Notes: a model not told the origin generated them from the sequence alone. A DNA stretch of 64,000 nt from Dellaglioa kimchii (GCF_046115505.1 NZ_CP170736.1:1426001-1490000); one strand, 5' to 3'. Positions 17,646 to 26,851 are shown, counted from the first letter of the stretch. Program-made: numbers and translations.

Positions 17646-18044
17646 ATGGTCATGACTGATCCGATCGCAGACTTTTTAACTCGTATCCGTAATGCAAACA
17701 TGGTACGGCATGAGTCTTTAGAAGTACCTGCTTCAAAAATCAAACGTGATATCGCTGAAATCCTTAAAAATGAAGGTTTCGTACGTGATATCGAATACAT
17801 CGATGATGACAAACAAGGCATTATCCGTGTATTTTTAAAATTTGGAAAAGACAACGAACGTGTAATCTCTGGTATCAAACGTATCTCAAAACCAGGATTA
17901 CGTACGTACGTTCAAGCTGATGCAGTTCCTAAAGTATTAAATGGTTTAGGAATCGCAGTTATCTCAACATCAGAAGGTGTGATGACAGATAAAGATGCAC
18001 GCGCCAAACAAATTGGTGGCGAAGTCTTAGCATACATCTGGTAA
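17646..18044 (+). CDS. rpsH: 30S ribosomal protein S8
   Basis: S8 of 132 residues, a central-domain 16S rRNA binder. DPIADFLTRIRNANM near the start and the C-terminal GGEVLAYIW are diagnostic. Two Met codons, 17646 and 17652, are possible; AAAGGAGGG fits the first better. Certain as to family. Confidence 0.97.
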   Translation: MVMTDPIADFLTRIRNANMVRHESLEVPASKIKRDIAEILKNEGFVRDIEYIDDDKQGIIRVFLKFGKDNERVISGIKRISKPGLRTYVQADAVPKVLNGLGIAVISTSEGVMTDKDARAKQIGGEVLAYIW

Positions 18045-18074
18045 TCAATTAATTCGTAAGGAGGTGTCACTCGC

Positions 18075-18611
18075 GTGAGTCGTATAGGTTATAAAGAAAT
18101 CGTTCTTCCTGCTGGTGTAGAAGTTACACAAGAAGGTCAAATGGTTACAGTAAAAGGCCCCAAAGGTGAATTAACTCGTAAGTTTTCTAATGCTATTACA
18201 ATGCATGTTGAAGGTCTTTCAGTTAAATTTACTCGTGAAAGTGACGATAAAAGCACTCGTGCCTTACATGGTACAATGCGTGCCAACGTAAACAACATGG
18301 TTCTTGGTGTTACAGAAGGTTTCAAAAAAGAACTTGAGTTGATTGGTGTTGGTTATCGTGCACAATTACAAGGGAAAAAATTAGTATTAAATGTTGGTTA
18401 TTCACATCCAGTGGATTTTGAAGAACGCGAAAACTTAACTGTTGAAGTTCCTGCAAATACAAGTATCATTATTTCAGGTATCAGTAAACAAGAAGTTGGC
18501 GATCTTGCCGCAGAAATTCGTGCCGTTCGTCCTCCAGAACCTTATAAAGGTAAAGGAATTCGTTACGTTGGCGAATATGTTCGTCGCAAAGAAGGTAAAA
18601 CAGGTAAATAA
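18075..18611 (+). CDS. rplF: 50S ribosomal protein L6
   Basis: L6 of 178 residues near the factor-binding site. The C-terminal RPPEPYKGKGIRYVGE motif is the family signature. GTG start with AAGGAGGTG upstream. Certain. Confidence 0.97.
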   Translation: MSRIGYKEIVLPAGVEVTQEGQMVTVKGPKGELTRKFSNAITMHVEGLSVKFTRESDDKSTRALHGTMRANVNNMVLGVTEGFKKELELIGVGYRAQLQGKKLVLNVGYSHPVDFEERENLTVEVPANTSIIISGISKQEVGDLAAEIRAVRPPEPYKGKGIRYVGEYVRRKEGKTGK

Positions 18612-18664
18612 TGCTGCTTAGCATTGCTTACTTTGTTTTTGAATAAAATCAAGAGGTGAAAATT

Positions 18665-19021
18665 GTGATTACAAAACCAGATAGAAATAAAACACGTTCA
18701 AAACGTCATTTACGTGTTCGTGGTAAGATTTCTGGAACTGCAGAGTGCCCACGCTTAAACGTATTCCGTTCAAATAACCACATCTACGCTCAAGTAATTG
18801 ATGACGTAGCGGGTGTAACGCTAGCAAGTGCCTCAACAATTGATAGTGAAGTAACTGGCGACAGTAAAGTAGCAAAAGCTACTGCTGTTGGCGCATTAGT
18901 TGCTAAACGTGCTAATGAAAAAGGTATCAAAGCTGTTGTTTTTGATCGTGGCGGATACTTATACCATGGACGCGTTGCTGCTTTAGCTGAAGCAGCTCGT
19001 GAAAATGGATTAGAATTCTAA
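18665..19021 (+). CDS. rplR: 50S ribosomal protein L18
   Basis: L18 of 118 residues, a 5S rRNA binder. GTG 18665 (MITKPDRNKTRSKRH) was chosen: the AAGAGGTG just before it is the ribosome binding site, so the GTG at 18656 within that site is not the start. The FDRGGYLYHGRV segment near the end is typical. Certain. Confidence 0.95.
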   Translation: MITKPDRNKTRSKRHLRVRGKISGTAECPRLNVFRSNNHIYAQVIDDVAGVTLASASTIDSEVTGDSKVAKATAVGALVAKRANEKGIKAVVFDRGGYLYHGRVAALAEAARENGLEF

Positions 19022-19040
19022 GAAAGGGAGGAAATAGTTT

Positions 19041-19541
19041 ATGACTTTCATTGATCCAACTCATTTAGATTTAGAAGATCGTGTTGTTGCGATTAACCGT
19101 GTTACTAAAGTTGTAAAAGGTGGACGTCGTCTACGTTTTGCTGCATTAGTTATCGTCGGTGATCACAATGGTCATGTAGGCTTCGGTACAGGTAAAGCTC
19201 AAGAAGTTCCTGAAGCAATTCGTAAAGCAGTTGAAGATGCTAAAAAGAACTTGATTGAAGTACCTATGGTCGGTACGACACTTCCTCACGAAGTTCTCGG
19301 TCAATACAGTGGTGGACGCATTATGCTTAAACCAGCTGTTGAAGGTTCTGGAGTTGCCGCTGGTGGTTCAGTTCGTGCCGTTATGGAACTTGCTGGAGTA
19401 GCAGATGTAACAAGTAAATCATTAGGCTCAAATACACCAATCAACGTTGTTCGCGCAACAATGGATGGTTTAAAGAAAATGAAGAGTGCTGAAGAAGTTG
19501 CTGCATTACGTGGCGTTTCTATTCAACACTTAGCTGACTAG
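19041..19541 (+). CDS. rpsE: 30S ribosomal protein S5
   Basis: S5 of 166 residues, important for decoding fidelity. VVKGGRRLRFAALVIVGD and the GSGVAAGGSVRAVMELAGV segment are conserved. AAAGGGAGG precedes the ATG, and rpmD follows after 12 bases. Certain. Confidence 0.97.
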   Translation: MTFIDPTHLDLEDRVVAINRVTKVVKGGRRLRFAALVIVGDHNGHVGFGTGKAQEVPEAIRKAVEDAKKNLIEVPMVGTTLPHEVLGQYSGGRIMLKPAVEGSGVAAGGSVRAVMELAGVADVTSKSLGSNTPINVVRATMDGLKKMKSAEEVAALRGVSIQHLAD

Positions 19542-19553
19542 GAGGACTAAAAC

Positions 19554-19736
19554 ATGACAGATTTAAAAATTACATTAAAACGCAGTGTCATCGGACGTCC
19601 TCAAAATCAACGCGAAATCGTTAAAGCTTTCGGTTTACACCGTATTAGCAGCTCTGTTATTCGTCCTAATGACGCAGTAACACGAGGCGTTATCGCCAAG
19701 ATTTCTCATTTAGTGGACGTTGAAGAAGTTAAATAA
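19554..19736 (+). CDS. rpmD: 50S ribosomal protein L30
   Basis: L30 of 60 residues, normal length for bacteria. The SVIGRPQNQREIVKAFGL core is typical. TAGGAGGAC precedes the ATG at the end of rpsE. Certain. Confidence 0.96.
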   Translation: MTDLKITLKRSVIGRPQNQREIVKAFGLHRISSSVIRPNDAVTRGVIAKISHLVDVEEVK

Positions 19737-19781
19737 CATCAACATCTTGTTTGCAGTTTAAAATAAGGAGGTGCCAACCCT

Positions 19782-20216
19782 ATGAAATTACATGAATTAA
19801 AACCAAGTGAAGGTTCTCGCTCAGTACGTAACCGTGTCGGACGTGGAACATCTTCTGGTAATGGTAAAACTTCTGGACGTGGTCAAAAAGGCCAAAAAGC
19901 CCGTAGTAAAGTACGTTTAGGTTTTGAAGGTGGACAAATGCCTTTATTCCGTCGTATGCCAAAACGTGGATTTAACAACTTCAACCGTAAAGAATATGCA
20001 GTTGTCAATTTAGATAGCTTAAACAAATTCGAAAACGGTGCTGAAGTAACACCAGCATTACTTGTTGAATCAGGTATTGTTAAGAACGAAAAATCAGGAA
20101 TTAAAATTTTAGCTTCCGGCGAACTTAACAAGAAATTATCTGTTAAAGCAGGTAAATTCTCAGCTGCTGCTAAAGAAGCTATTGAAGCTGCCGGTGGTCA
20201 AACAGAGGTGATCTAA
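19782..20216 (+). CDS. rplO: 50S ribosomal protein L15
   Basis: L15 of 144 residues. It starts MKLHELKPSEGSR and has the Gly/Lys/Arg-rich GRGTSSGNGKTSGRGQKGQ stretch that threads through 23S rRNA. Its stop overlaps the secY ATG by one base, so secY translation is coupled to it. Certain. Confidence 0.97.
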   Translation: MKLHELKPSEGSRSVRNRVGRGTSSGNGKTSGRGQKGQKARSKVRLGFEGGQMPLFRRMPKRGFNNFNRKEYAVVNLDSLNKFENGAEVTPALLVESGIVKNEKSGIKILASGELNKKLSVKAGKFSAAAKEAIEAAGGQTEVI

Positions 20217-21511
20217 TGCTTAAAGTGATGAAAAATGCATTAGCTGTGAAAGAAATCCGTCAAAAGATTTTTTTCACTTTATGCGTTTTAATTGTCTTTC
20301 GCTTAGGTACTTTTATAACAGTTCCTGGAATTAACCATGCTGCAATTGCTAGTGCAACAAGTAGTAACTTAGTTAGTCTTCTTAACACTTTTAGTGGTGG
20401 TGGGTTAACTAATTACTCAATTTTCGCAATGGGGGTTTCACCCTACATTACAGCTCAAATTGTTATTCAATTACTACAAATGGACATTGTTCCTCGTTTT
20501 GTAGAATGGAGTAAGCAAGGTGAAGTTGGTCGTCGTAAATTGAATCAAGCTACACGTTACCTAACAATTGTTTTAGCATTTGTTCAATCTGTAGGTATTA
20601 CCGCAGGGTTAGACTCATTAAGTAGTCTAGGTTTGGTTAACAATCCAAGTACGCAAACATATGTTGTTTTGGGCGTTATTTTAACAGCCGGAACAATGTT
20701 TACGACTTGGTTAGGTGATATGATTACTGAACGTGGTATTGGGAATGGTGTTTCCATGTTAATCATGGCAGGTATCGTTTCTCGTATTCCGGGTGGCATT
20801 AAACAGATCTTTAACGAACAAATTTTCCAAGCTGATAAAGGTGATCTTTGGGGGGGCATCTTGTTCATAGTTATCTTGCTCGTTATTATTTTTGCAATCG
20901 TAACTTTTGTAACATATGTTCAACAAGCTAACTATAAGATTCCAATTCAATACACAAGACGTGTTGCTGGTGCGACAGATAGTTCATATCTGCCACTCAA
21001 GGTAAACGTTGCGGGTGTTATCCCCGTTATTTTTGCGAGTTCGTTCATTGCAACACCCCAAACTGTGCTTTTGGCATTCCAAAGCTCACAAGGGGACACG
21101 ACTTGGTATAAAGTATTAAGTCAAGTTTTCAACATGCAAACAACATACGGAGCCATCCTATATACCGTATTGATTGTCTTGTTCACATTCTTCTACGCTT
21201 TCGTACAGGTAAATCCTGAGAAACTCTCAGAGAATTTACAAAAACAAGGAAGTTATATTCCAAGTGTTTGGCCTGGTAAAGCAACAGAAAAATATGTTTC
21301 AAAATTATTAATGCGTTTAAGTACTGTTGGTTCATTATTCTTAGGATTTGTTGCTTTAATTCCATTATTAGCATCAAGTTTGTTCGGATTAGATGAATCA
21401 GTTGGTTTGGGTGGTACTAGTCTGCTGATTGTCGTTGGGGTTGCTCTTGAAACTATTCGTCAATTAGAGGGTATGATGATGAAACGTAAGTACGTCGGAT
21501 TCATTAGATAA
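20216..21511 (+). CDS. secY: Protein translocase subunit SecY
   Basis: Channel subunit of the SecYEG translocon, 431 residues with ten transmembrane segments. The first helix (TLCVLIVFRLGTFITVPG) and the GGGLTNYSIFAMGVSPYI signature are clear. It lies between rplO and adk, as in all Firmicutes, and starts inside the rplO stop (TAATG). AGAGGTGA is the ribosome binding site. Certain. Confidence 0.98.
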   Translation: MLKVMKNALAVKEIRQKIFFTLCVLIVFRLGTFITVPGINHAAIASATSSNLVSLLNTFSGGGLTNYSIFAMGVSPYITAQIVIQLLQMDIVPRFVEWSKQGEVGRRKLNQATRYLTIVLAFVQSVGITAGLDSLSSLGLVNNPSTQTYVVLGVILTAGTMFTTWLGDMITERGIGNGVSMLIMAGIVSRIPGGIKQIFNEQIFQADKGDLWGGILFIVILLVIIFAIVTFVTYVQQANYKIPIQYTRRVAGATDSSYLPLKVNVAGVIPVIFASSFIATPQTVLLAFQSSQGDTTWYKVLSQVFNMQTTYGAILYTVLIVLFTFFYAFVQVNPEKLSENLQKQGSYIPSVWPGKATEKYVSKLLMRLSTVGSLFLGFVALIPLLASSLFGLDESVGLGGTSLLIVVGVALETIRQLEGMMMKRKYVGFIR

Positions 21512-21587
21512 TCGATAAAAAACAAATTTTAAACTGAGAATTAGGTTAGGCTGATGCCTAACCATTTCTCATATTAGGAGGATATTC

Positions 21588-22250
21588 ATGACTAAAATGA
21601 ACCTGATGTTAATGGGTTTACCTGGTGCAGGTAAGGGAACACAAGCTGAAAAGATTGTCGACACTTTCCACATCGCTCATATCTCTACGGGAGACATCTT
21701 CCGTGCAGCAATGAAAAATGAAACACCAATGGGACTTGAAGCTAAAAAGTATATCGATCGTGGTGACCTTGTTCCTGATGAAGTCACAAATGGCATTGTC
21801 AAAGAACGATTAGCTGAAGATGATATTCAAGATGGCTACATGCTTGATGGGTTTCCAAGAAATATGGCACAAGCTGTTGCCTTGGACGAAATCGGTAAGG
21901 ACCTTGGAAAACCTCTTAACGCAGTCATTAACATTCATGTTGATCCTGAATCTCTAATCGAACGTTTAACTGGTCGTTACATTTGTCGTAATTGTGGAGC
22001 TACATATCACAAAATCTTCAACCCCACAAAGGTTGAAGGAACTTGTGATCGCTGTGGGCAACATGAATTTTATCAACGTGAAGATGACAAACTTGAAACG
22101 GTTAAAAATCGTTTAGAAGTTAACATCAAAATGAATACACCGTTATTAGATTTTTACGAACAACGTCATCTATTGTATACAGTAGATGGTAACCGCGATA
22201 TTGAAGATGTATTTGCAGATATTGAAACGATTTTAAACAATCTCAAGTAA
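21588..22250 (+). CDS. adk: Adenylate kinase, zinc-binding long form
   Basis: Interconverts AMP + ATP and 2 ADP in the cytoplasm; 220 residues. The P-loop is GLPGAGKGT at 10-18. The LID domain carries a structural zinc site formed by Cys133, Cys136, Cys153 and Cys156, usual in Gram-positive bacteria. TAGGAGG precedes ATG 21588; a second Met three codons later is also possible. Follows secY after 76 bases. Certain. Confidence 0.97.
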   Translation: MTKMNLMLMGLPGAGKGTQAEKIVDTFHIAHISTGDIFRAAMKNETPMGLEAKKYIDRGDLVPDEVTNGIVKERLAEDDIQDGYMLDGFPRNMAQAVALDEIGKDLGKPLNAVINIHVDPESLIERLTGRYICRNCGATYHKIFNPTKVEGTCDRCGQHEFYQREDDKLETVKNRLEVNIKMNTPLLDFYEQRHLLYTVDGNRDIEDVFADIETILNNLK

Positions 22251-22257
22251 TCTGAGT

Positions 22258-22440
22258 ATTCCGCTGCAAAGTAATTGTGCCGGAGTGGCTAACTTGCATC
22301 TGAGATAGCGGTATGATAGAATAATTCCGGTTTATCTTTTCAGGAGGATATTTGTAATAATATCCTGATAAGAACGGGTGAGAGTGTCTAATTCTCGCCA
22401 TTTTTACATGTAAAGTTAAAACACGATTTTAAGGAGGTAC
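22258..22440 (+). promoter_or_regulatory. Structured leader between adk and infA
   Basis: This 190-base gap is rich in inverted repeats. CCGCT...AGCGG (22261/22306) and CCGGA...TCCGG pair around a conserved-looking core. A perfect AGGATATT-tgtaat-AATATCCT hairpin is at 22343-22364. GGTGAGA...TTCTCGCC followed by ATTTTT at 22377-22405 resembles an intrinsic terminator. It may be an attenuator or protein-binding leader for infA-rpmJ-rpsM-rpsK. No convincing -35/-10 pair was found. Function is inferred. Confidence 0.5.
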
Positions 22441-22446
22441 ATTTAC

Positions 22447-22665
22447 GTGGCGAAAGAAGAAGTAATTGAGATTGAGGGTACGGTCCGTGAAACGTTACCC
22501 AATGCGACTTTTCGAGTAGTACTTGAAAATGATCATGAAATTTTAGCTCATGTCTCTGGTAAAATTCGTAAGAATTATATTCGTATTTTACCTGGTGATA
22601 AAGTGACGGTTGAAATGTCTCCTTACGATTTAAGTAAGGGTCGTATTACTTATCGCTTTAAATAG
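22447..22665 (+). CDS. infA: Translation initiation factor IF-1
   Basis: IF-1 of 72 residues, an OB-fold protein that occupies the 30S A site during initiation. EVIEIEGTVRETLPNATFRV and the C-terminal GRITYRFK are universal. GTG start after AAGGAGGT. Certain. Confidence 0.98.
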   Translation: MAKEEVIEIEGTVRETLPNATFRVVLENDHEILAHVSGKIRKNYIRILPGDKVTVEMSPYDLSKGRITYRFK

Positions 22666-22700
22666 ATTGTACTTCAAAAACTTTTAGGAGGTATAATTCA

Positions 22701-22817
22701 ATGAAAGTAAGACCATCAGTAAAACCAATGTGTGAACATTGTAAAGTTATCAAGCGCAAAGGTCGAGTTATGATCATTTGTAGCGCAAATCCAAAACATA
22801 AACAACGTCAAGGATAA
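22701..22817 (+). CDS. rpmJ: 50S ribosomal protein L36
   Basis: L36 of 38 residues, encoded by a short frame between infA and rpsM. The protein begins MKVRPSVKPMCEHC and has the zinc ligands Cys11, Cys14, Cys27 and His33. TTAGGAGGT precedes the ATG. Zinc-type, matching the zinc-type S14 above. Certain. Confidence 0.97.
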   Translation: MKVRPSVKPMCEHCKVIKRKGRVMIICSANPKHKQRQG

Positions 22818-22841
22818 TAAAAATTAGGAGGTGTAATTGTT

Positions 22842-23207
22842 ATGGCTCGTATTGCAGGTATTGATATTCCACGTGATAAAAGAATCGTGGTAGCATTAAC
22901 TTACATTTATGGAATCGGTAATACAACTGCTGCTAAGATCTTGGTAGAAGCAGAAGTATCAGAAGATATTAGAACTCGTGATTTAACAACTGACCAAGAG
23001 GATGCAATCCGTAAAGTTGTTGATCAATTTAAAATTGAAGGTGACTTACGTCGCGAAATCAGTTTAAACATTAAACGTCTCCAAGAAATTGGAACGTACC
23101 GAGGCATGCGTCATCGTCGTGGTTTACCAGTTCGTGGACAAAACACGAAAAACAACGCTCGTACACGTAAAGGCCCAGCTACATCAATTGCAGGCCGCAA
23201 GAAATAA
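22842..23207 (+). CDS. rpsM: 30S ribosomal protein S13
   Basis: S13 of 121 residues, at the head-to-50S bridge. It starts MARIAGIDIPRDKR and ends in the basic GQNTKNNARTRKGP tail that contacts P-site tRNA. TTAGGAGGTG precedes the ATG. First ribosomal gene of the alpha segment. Certain. Confidence 0.98.
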   Translation: MARIAGIDIPRDKRIVVALTYIYGIGNTTAAKILVEAEVSEDIRTRDLTTDQEDAIRKVVDQFKIEGDLRREISLNIKRLQEIGTYRGMRHRRGLPVRGQNTKNNARTRKGPATSIAGRKK

Positions 23208-23235
23208 TTACTAGATTAAGGAGGTAATACTATTT

Positions 23236-23625
23236 ATGGCAACTAAGAAAGTTTCTCGCAAACGCCGTGTTAAAAAACATATTGAAGCCGGTGTTGCACA
23301 TATTCATTCTACTTTTAACAATACACTTGTTATGATTACTGATGTTAACGGTAACGCCGTTGCATGGTCATCAGCTGGTGCATTAGGTTTTAGAGGTAGT
23401 CGTAAATCTACACCATTCGCAGCACAAATGGCAGCAGAAGCTGCAGCTAAAGGCTCAATGGAAAATGGTATGAAGACTGTTGAAGTAGCAGTTAAAGGAC
23501 CTGGTTCTGGCCGTGAAGCCGCAATCCGTGCTTTACAAACTACTGGTCTTGAAGTAACAGCAATTCGCGATGTTACTCCAGTGCCTCATAATGGATGTCG
23601 TCCTCCAAAACGCCGTCGTGTTTAA
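23236..23625 (+). CDS. rpsK: 30S ribosomal protein S11
   Basis: S11 of 129 residues on the 30S platform. HIHSTFNNTLVMITD and the PHNGCRPPKRRRV end are diagnostic. AAGGAGGT precedes the ATG. Certain. rpsD is absent from this run, as is usual in Firmicutes, where it lies elsewhere. Confidence 0.98.
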   Translation: MATKKVSRKRRVKKHIEAGVAHIHSTFNNTLVMITDVNGNAVAWSSAGALGFRGSRKSTPFAAQMAAEAAAKGSMENGMKTVEVAVKGPGSGREAAIRALQTTGLEVTAIRDVTPVPHNGCRPPKRRRV

Positions 23626-23710
23626 CGTGGATTAATATTCATTACGGAGTTGAACTTCATAATGTTTTCACTAGATTACACGTTACGTTTTGAAAGGGGT
23701 AAAGATAAGA

Positions 23711-24649
23711 ATGATTGAATTTGAAAAACCAAATATTCATAAGATAGATGAAAGTCCTAACTATGGTAAATTTGTTGTAGAACCACTTGAACGCGGTTAT
23801 GGTACGACATTAGGTAATTCACTTCGTCGGATTCTATTATCTTCCTTACCAGGCGCATCTATTACTAATATTCAAATTGATGGTGTTTTACATGAGTTTT
23901 CAACTATTGAAGGCGTATTGGAAGATGTTACTCAAATTATCTTGAATATTAAGAAAGTTGCTTTGAAGTTAGCTGCTGATGAAGACCAATCCATCGAAAT
24001 TGATGTGAAAGGTCCCGCAGAGGTTACTGCCGGTGACATCATTGTAAACAGTGATGTTGAAGTATTAAATCCCGACTTGTACATTTGTACAGTCGCAGAA
24101 GGTGCATCTTTTCATGTTCGCATGAACGCTAGCAATGGTCGTGGATACGTATCTGCTGATCAAAACAAAGCGGAAGATATGCCAATTGGCGTATTACCAA
24201 TTGACTCCATTTATACCCCAATCGAACGTGTGAACTACCAAGTAGAAAAAACACGTGTTGGTCAAAAAGATGATTATGACAAATTGACACTTGATGTTTG
24301 GACTAATGGTTCAATTACACCAAGCGAAGCCATTAGTTTGTCGGCTAAAATTTTAACTGAGCATTTGACTTTATTTGTTGATTTAACCGATGAAGCTAAA
24401 AATGCTGAAATTATGGTTGAAAAAGAAGAAACACATAAAGAAAAAATGCTCGAAATGACGATTGAAGAACTTGATTTATCAGTTCGTTCATACAATTGTT
24501 TGAAACGTGCTGGAATCAACACGGTTCAAGAATTAACGAATAAATCCGAAGCTGACATGATGAAAGTCCGTAACTTAGGCCGTAAATCATTGGAAGAAGT
24601 TAAAGCTAAATTAGCTGCGCTTGATTTATCATTACGTCATGATGACTAA
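23711..24649 (+). CDS. rpoA: RNA polymerase alpha subunit
   Basis: Alpha subunit of 312 residues. The N-terminal dimerisation domain includes FVVEPLERGYGTTLGNSLRR. The C-terminal domain from about residue 245 (LSVRSYNCLKRAGINTVQEL, then VRNLGRKSLEEVK) contacts UP elements and activators. ATG 23711 was chosen over an in-frame TTG at 23690 because it follows GAAAGGGG and gives the family start MIEFEKP. Certain. Confidence 0.98.
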   Translation: MIEFEKPNIHKIDESPNYGKFVVEPLERGYGTTLGNSLRRILLSSLPGASITNIQIDGVLHEFSTIEGVLEDVTQIILNIKKVALKLAADEDQSIEIDVKGPAEVTAGDIIVNSDVEVLNPDLYICTVAEGASFHVRMNASNGRGYVSADQNKAEDMPIGVLPIDSIYTPIERVNYQVEKTRVGQKDDYDKLTLDVWTNGSITPSEAISLSAKILTEHLTLFVDLTDEAKNAEIMVEKEETHKEKMLEMTIEELDLSVRSYNCLKRAGINTVQELTNKSEADMMKVRNLGRKSLEEVKAKLAALDLSLRHDD

Positions 24650-24676
24650 TATTATATAGAGGGAGGGAAACTATTC

Positions 24677-25057
24677 ATGAGTTACCGCAAATTAGGACGT
24701 ACAAGTTCTCAACGTAAAGCAATGTTACGTGATTTAACAACAAGTCTTATTATCAACGAACGAATTGTGACTACTGAAGCTCGCGCTAAAGAAGTACGCA
24801 AATCTGCCGATAAAATGATTTCTTTAGGTAAACGTGGTGATTTAGCTTCACGTCGTCGTGCTGCTGCTTTCGTAAGAAACACAGTTGCTGACGTGAAAGA
24901 AGATGGTGACGATGTCACTGTTCAATCAGCATTACAAAAATTATTTTCTGATGTAGCTCCTCGTTACGCTGAACGTAATGGTGGATACACTAGAACTATG
25001 AAAACAATGCCTCGTCGTGGCGATGCCGCACAAATGGTTATTATTGAATTAGTATAA
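24677..25057 (+). CDS. rplQ: 50S ribosomal protein L17
   Basis: L17 of 126 residues at the tunnel exit. It starts MSYRKLGRTSSQRKAMLRDL and has the usual Gly-rich YTRTMKTMPRRGDAAQM end. GAGGGAGG precedes the ATG. Last gene of the S10-spc-alpha run. Certain. Confidence 0.98.
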   Translation: MSYRKLGRTSSQRKAMLRDLTTSLIINERIVTTEARAKEVRKSADKMISLGKRGDLASRRRAAAFVRNTVADVKEDGDDVTVQSALQKLFSDVAPRYAERNGGYTRTMKTMPRRGDAAQMVIIELV

Positions 25058-25205
25058 TTCGTTAACAGATAATTTTTCACTTTGATTGATGATTAAAAAC
25101 AAACGTTATGATGATGGAGTAATCTTAGTCTAGTTTGAAGGTTCTTCACATTTGTGATTTGCCGGTCATCCTTCATAGTGATTTTTTATTGTCTAATGAG
25201 GTCTG

Positions 25206-25254
25206 TAAAAAGGGTTCTGAACACATTTTAATAATGTGTTCAGAACCCTTTTTT
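25206..25254 (+). terminator. Terminator of the ribosomal protein superoperon
   Basis: A perfect 20-bp stem with a 7-base loop, AAAAAGGGTTCTGAACACAT and its complement, is followed by T. It lies about 150 bases after rplQ; the space between holds no recognisable gene. Confidence 0.93.
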
Positions 25255-25311
25255 TATGTGCTAAAACCTAGTATGATAATAGTATTCTTAATCTGCTCAG
25301 GGGGTAATGTG

Positions 25312-25791
25312 ATGACACAAAGTTCAATACAACTTTACCGTTATGATAGAAAATATTTATCGGAAATAACGACATTATTCAACCAAACAATTCAAGAGAT
25401 TAACCAACAAGATTATTCACAACTAGAAATTAATGAGTGGGTGCAGAATAATCCAAATTTGAACACATGGCATAGACGATTAAGTGAATCATTTACGCTA
25501 CTTGCCATCAAAGATTTAAAGGTCATAGGATTTGGTAACCTTGAAGTAACAGGACATATTGATATGCTGTTCGTAGAGAGTTCTATGATTCGACAGCATA
25601 TCGGAGCGCTTATTTTAACAGAATTAACAAATTACCAAAGGAATGAATTACAAATAAATGTACAAACGGTAGAGGCTTCAATAACTGCTGTCTCTTTTTT
25701 TGAACATTGTGGGTTTAAAATTATAAAAAGACAAGATAATTATCGACATCAACAAAATTTAGTTAATTATCAAATGGTACGAGAAATTTAG
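25312..25791 (+). CDS. GNAT-family N-acetyltransferase
   Basis: Cytoplasmic acetyltransferase of 159 residues with unknown substrate. The acetyl-CoA binding segment is IRQHIGALILTEL (about residues 96-108), and the C-terminal VSFFEHCGFKIIKRQDNY block is typical of the YafP/ElaA-like branch. ATG 25312 follows CAGGGGGT; the frame is open further upstream, but that region is the preceding terminator. Single gene between the ribosomal operon and the ECF operon. Family secure, role unknown. Confidence 0.82.
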   Translation: MTQSSIQLYRYDRKYLSEITTLFNQTIQEINQQDYSQLEINEWVQNNPNLNTWHRRLSESFTLLAIKDLKVIGFGNLEVTGHIDMLFVESSMIRQHIGALILTELTNYQRNELQINVQTVEASITAVSFFEHCGFKIIKRQDNYRHQQNLVNYQMVREI

Positions 25792-25955
25792 CTTAAAATG
25801 CAGTTCTTAGCGCAACAGATAAAGGTATGACTAAATGGCTGTTTATTGTTAACTAAGAGCTTAAAAGTACAAAAAATGCATTTTAGATATATGTTGTATA
25901 GATAGGACAGCGTTAAAGAGTAAAAGTATAAATACACTGAGTTCATTTTAGCCTG

Positions 25956-25964
25956 TGATATAAT
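25956..25964 (+). promoter_or_regulatory. Extended -10 promoter of the ecfA1-ecfA2-ecfT-truA operon
   Basis: TGA followed by TATAAT forms an extended -10 element 42 bases upstream of ecfA1. No good -35 hexamer is seen at the right distance. The rest of the 25792-26005 gap shows no gene. Confidence 0.55.
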
Positions 25965-26005
25965 GCAAAACGTAAGTTATCTTGTGAATTGTGAGGACAG
26001 TAACA

Positions 26006-26851
26006 ATGACTGAATTAATTAAAGTTGATCATTTAAATTATCAATATGAAGCACAAAAAGAAATGAACGAAATGGCACTCAAAGATGTGTCCTTTACGAT
26101 TGAAAAAGGTGACTGGGTTGCAATTATTGGTCATAACGGTAGTGGGAAAAGTACATTATCTAAAAATATTAATGGCTTACTAGCGCCTCAATCAGGCGAA
26201 ATCACAGTAGACGGACTTATTTTATCAACAGAAACGGTCTGGGATATTCGTCGTAAGATTGGCATCGTTTTTCAAAACCCAGATAACCAGTTTGTGGGAG
26301 CAACTGTTGAAGATGACGTTGCATTTGGACTTGAAAACAATGGAATAGAACGTAAAGAAATGCAGGAGCGGGTTAAAGATGCGCTTGAACGTGTGGATAT
26401 GTGGGAGTTTGCGGCCAAGGAACCAGCTAGACTATCTGGGGGACAGAAACAACGTGTCGCAATCGCTGGAATTGTCGCTCTAAGGCCAGAAGTTATCATC
26501 TTGGATGAATCAACTAGCATGTTGGATCCAGAAGGTCGTGACGAAGTTTTGAGCCTAATACATCAACTCAAAGAAGAACGTGGACTAACAATTATTTCAA
26601 TCACACATGATATTAATGAAGCAGCAAGTGCTGATAAAATTATGGTGATGGACAAAGGACAGCTGGTAAAAGAAGGCACACCTGCCGAAATTTTTGCACT
26701 TGGCGAACAATTAGTAGATATGGGATTAGATATTCCATATCCAGAACGCTTAAAAGTTGCACTTAAAAAACGTCATTTTGAAGTTCCGGACGACTATATG
26801 ACAGAGGAAGGTATGGTAGATTGGTTATGGCAATTAAATTCAACGAAGTAG
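26006..26851 (+). CDS. ecfA1: Energy-coupling factor ATPase EcfA1
   Basis: ABC ATPase of 281 residues that powers group II ECF vitamin transporters. Walker A is GHNGSGKST at 42-50, Q-loop Gln90, signature LSGGQ at 143-147 and Walker B VIILDE at 163-168. The start is ATG 26006 after GAGGACAG; an in-frame GTG lies five codons upstream. It overlaps ecfA2, showing a tightly coupled ecfA1-A2-T module shared by several S components, one of which is encoded at 61,967. Certain. Confidence 0.95.
   Translation: MTELIKVDHLNYQYEAQKEMNEMALKDVSFTIEKGDWVAIIGHNGSGKSTLSKNINGLLAPQSGEITVDGLILSTETVWDIRRKIGIVFQNPDNQFVGATVEDDVAFGLENNGIERKEMQERVKDALERVDMWEFAAKEPARLSGGQKQRVAIAGIVALRPEVIILDESTSMLDPEGRDEVLSLIHQLKEERGLTIISITHDINEAASADKIMVMDKGQLVKEGTPAEIFALGEQLVDMGLDIPYPERLKVALKKRHFEVPDDYMTEEGMVDWLWQLNSTK

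Noticed and set aside
22274..22320. Possible tRNA-Leu or tRNA-Ser beginning (GTGCCGGAGTGGCTAAC)
   Set aside because: No matching acceptor arm, anticodon loop or T loop follows; the bases are better explained by the nested stems of the infA leader.
25135..25311. Acetyltransferase starting 59 codons upstream
   Set aside because: The region contains the 20-bp terminator of the ribosomal operon and no binding site; MTQSSIQ fits the family start.
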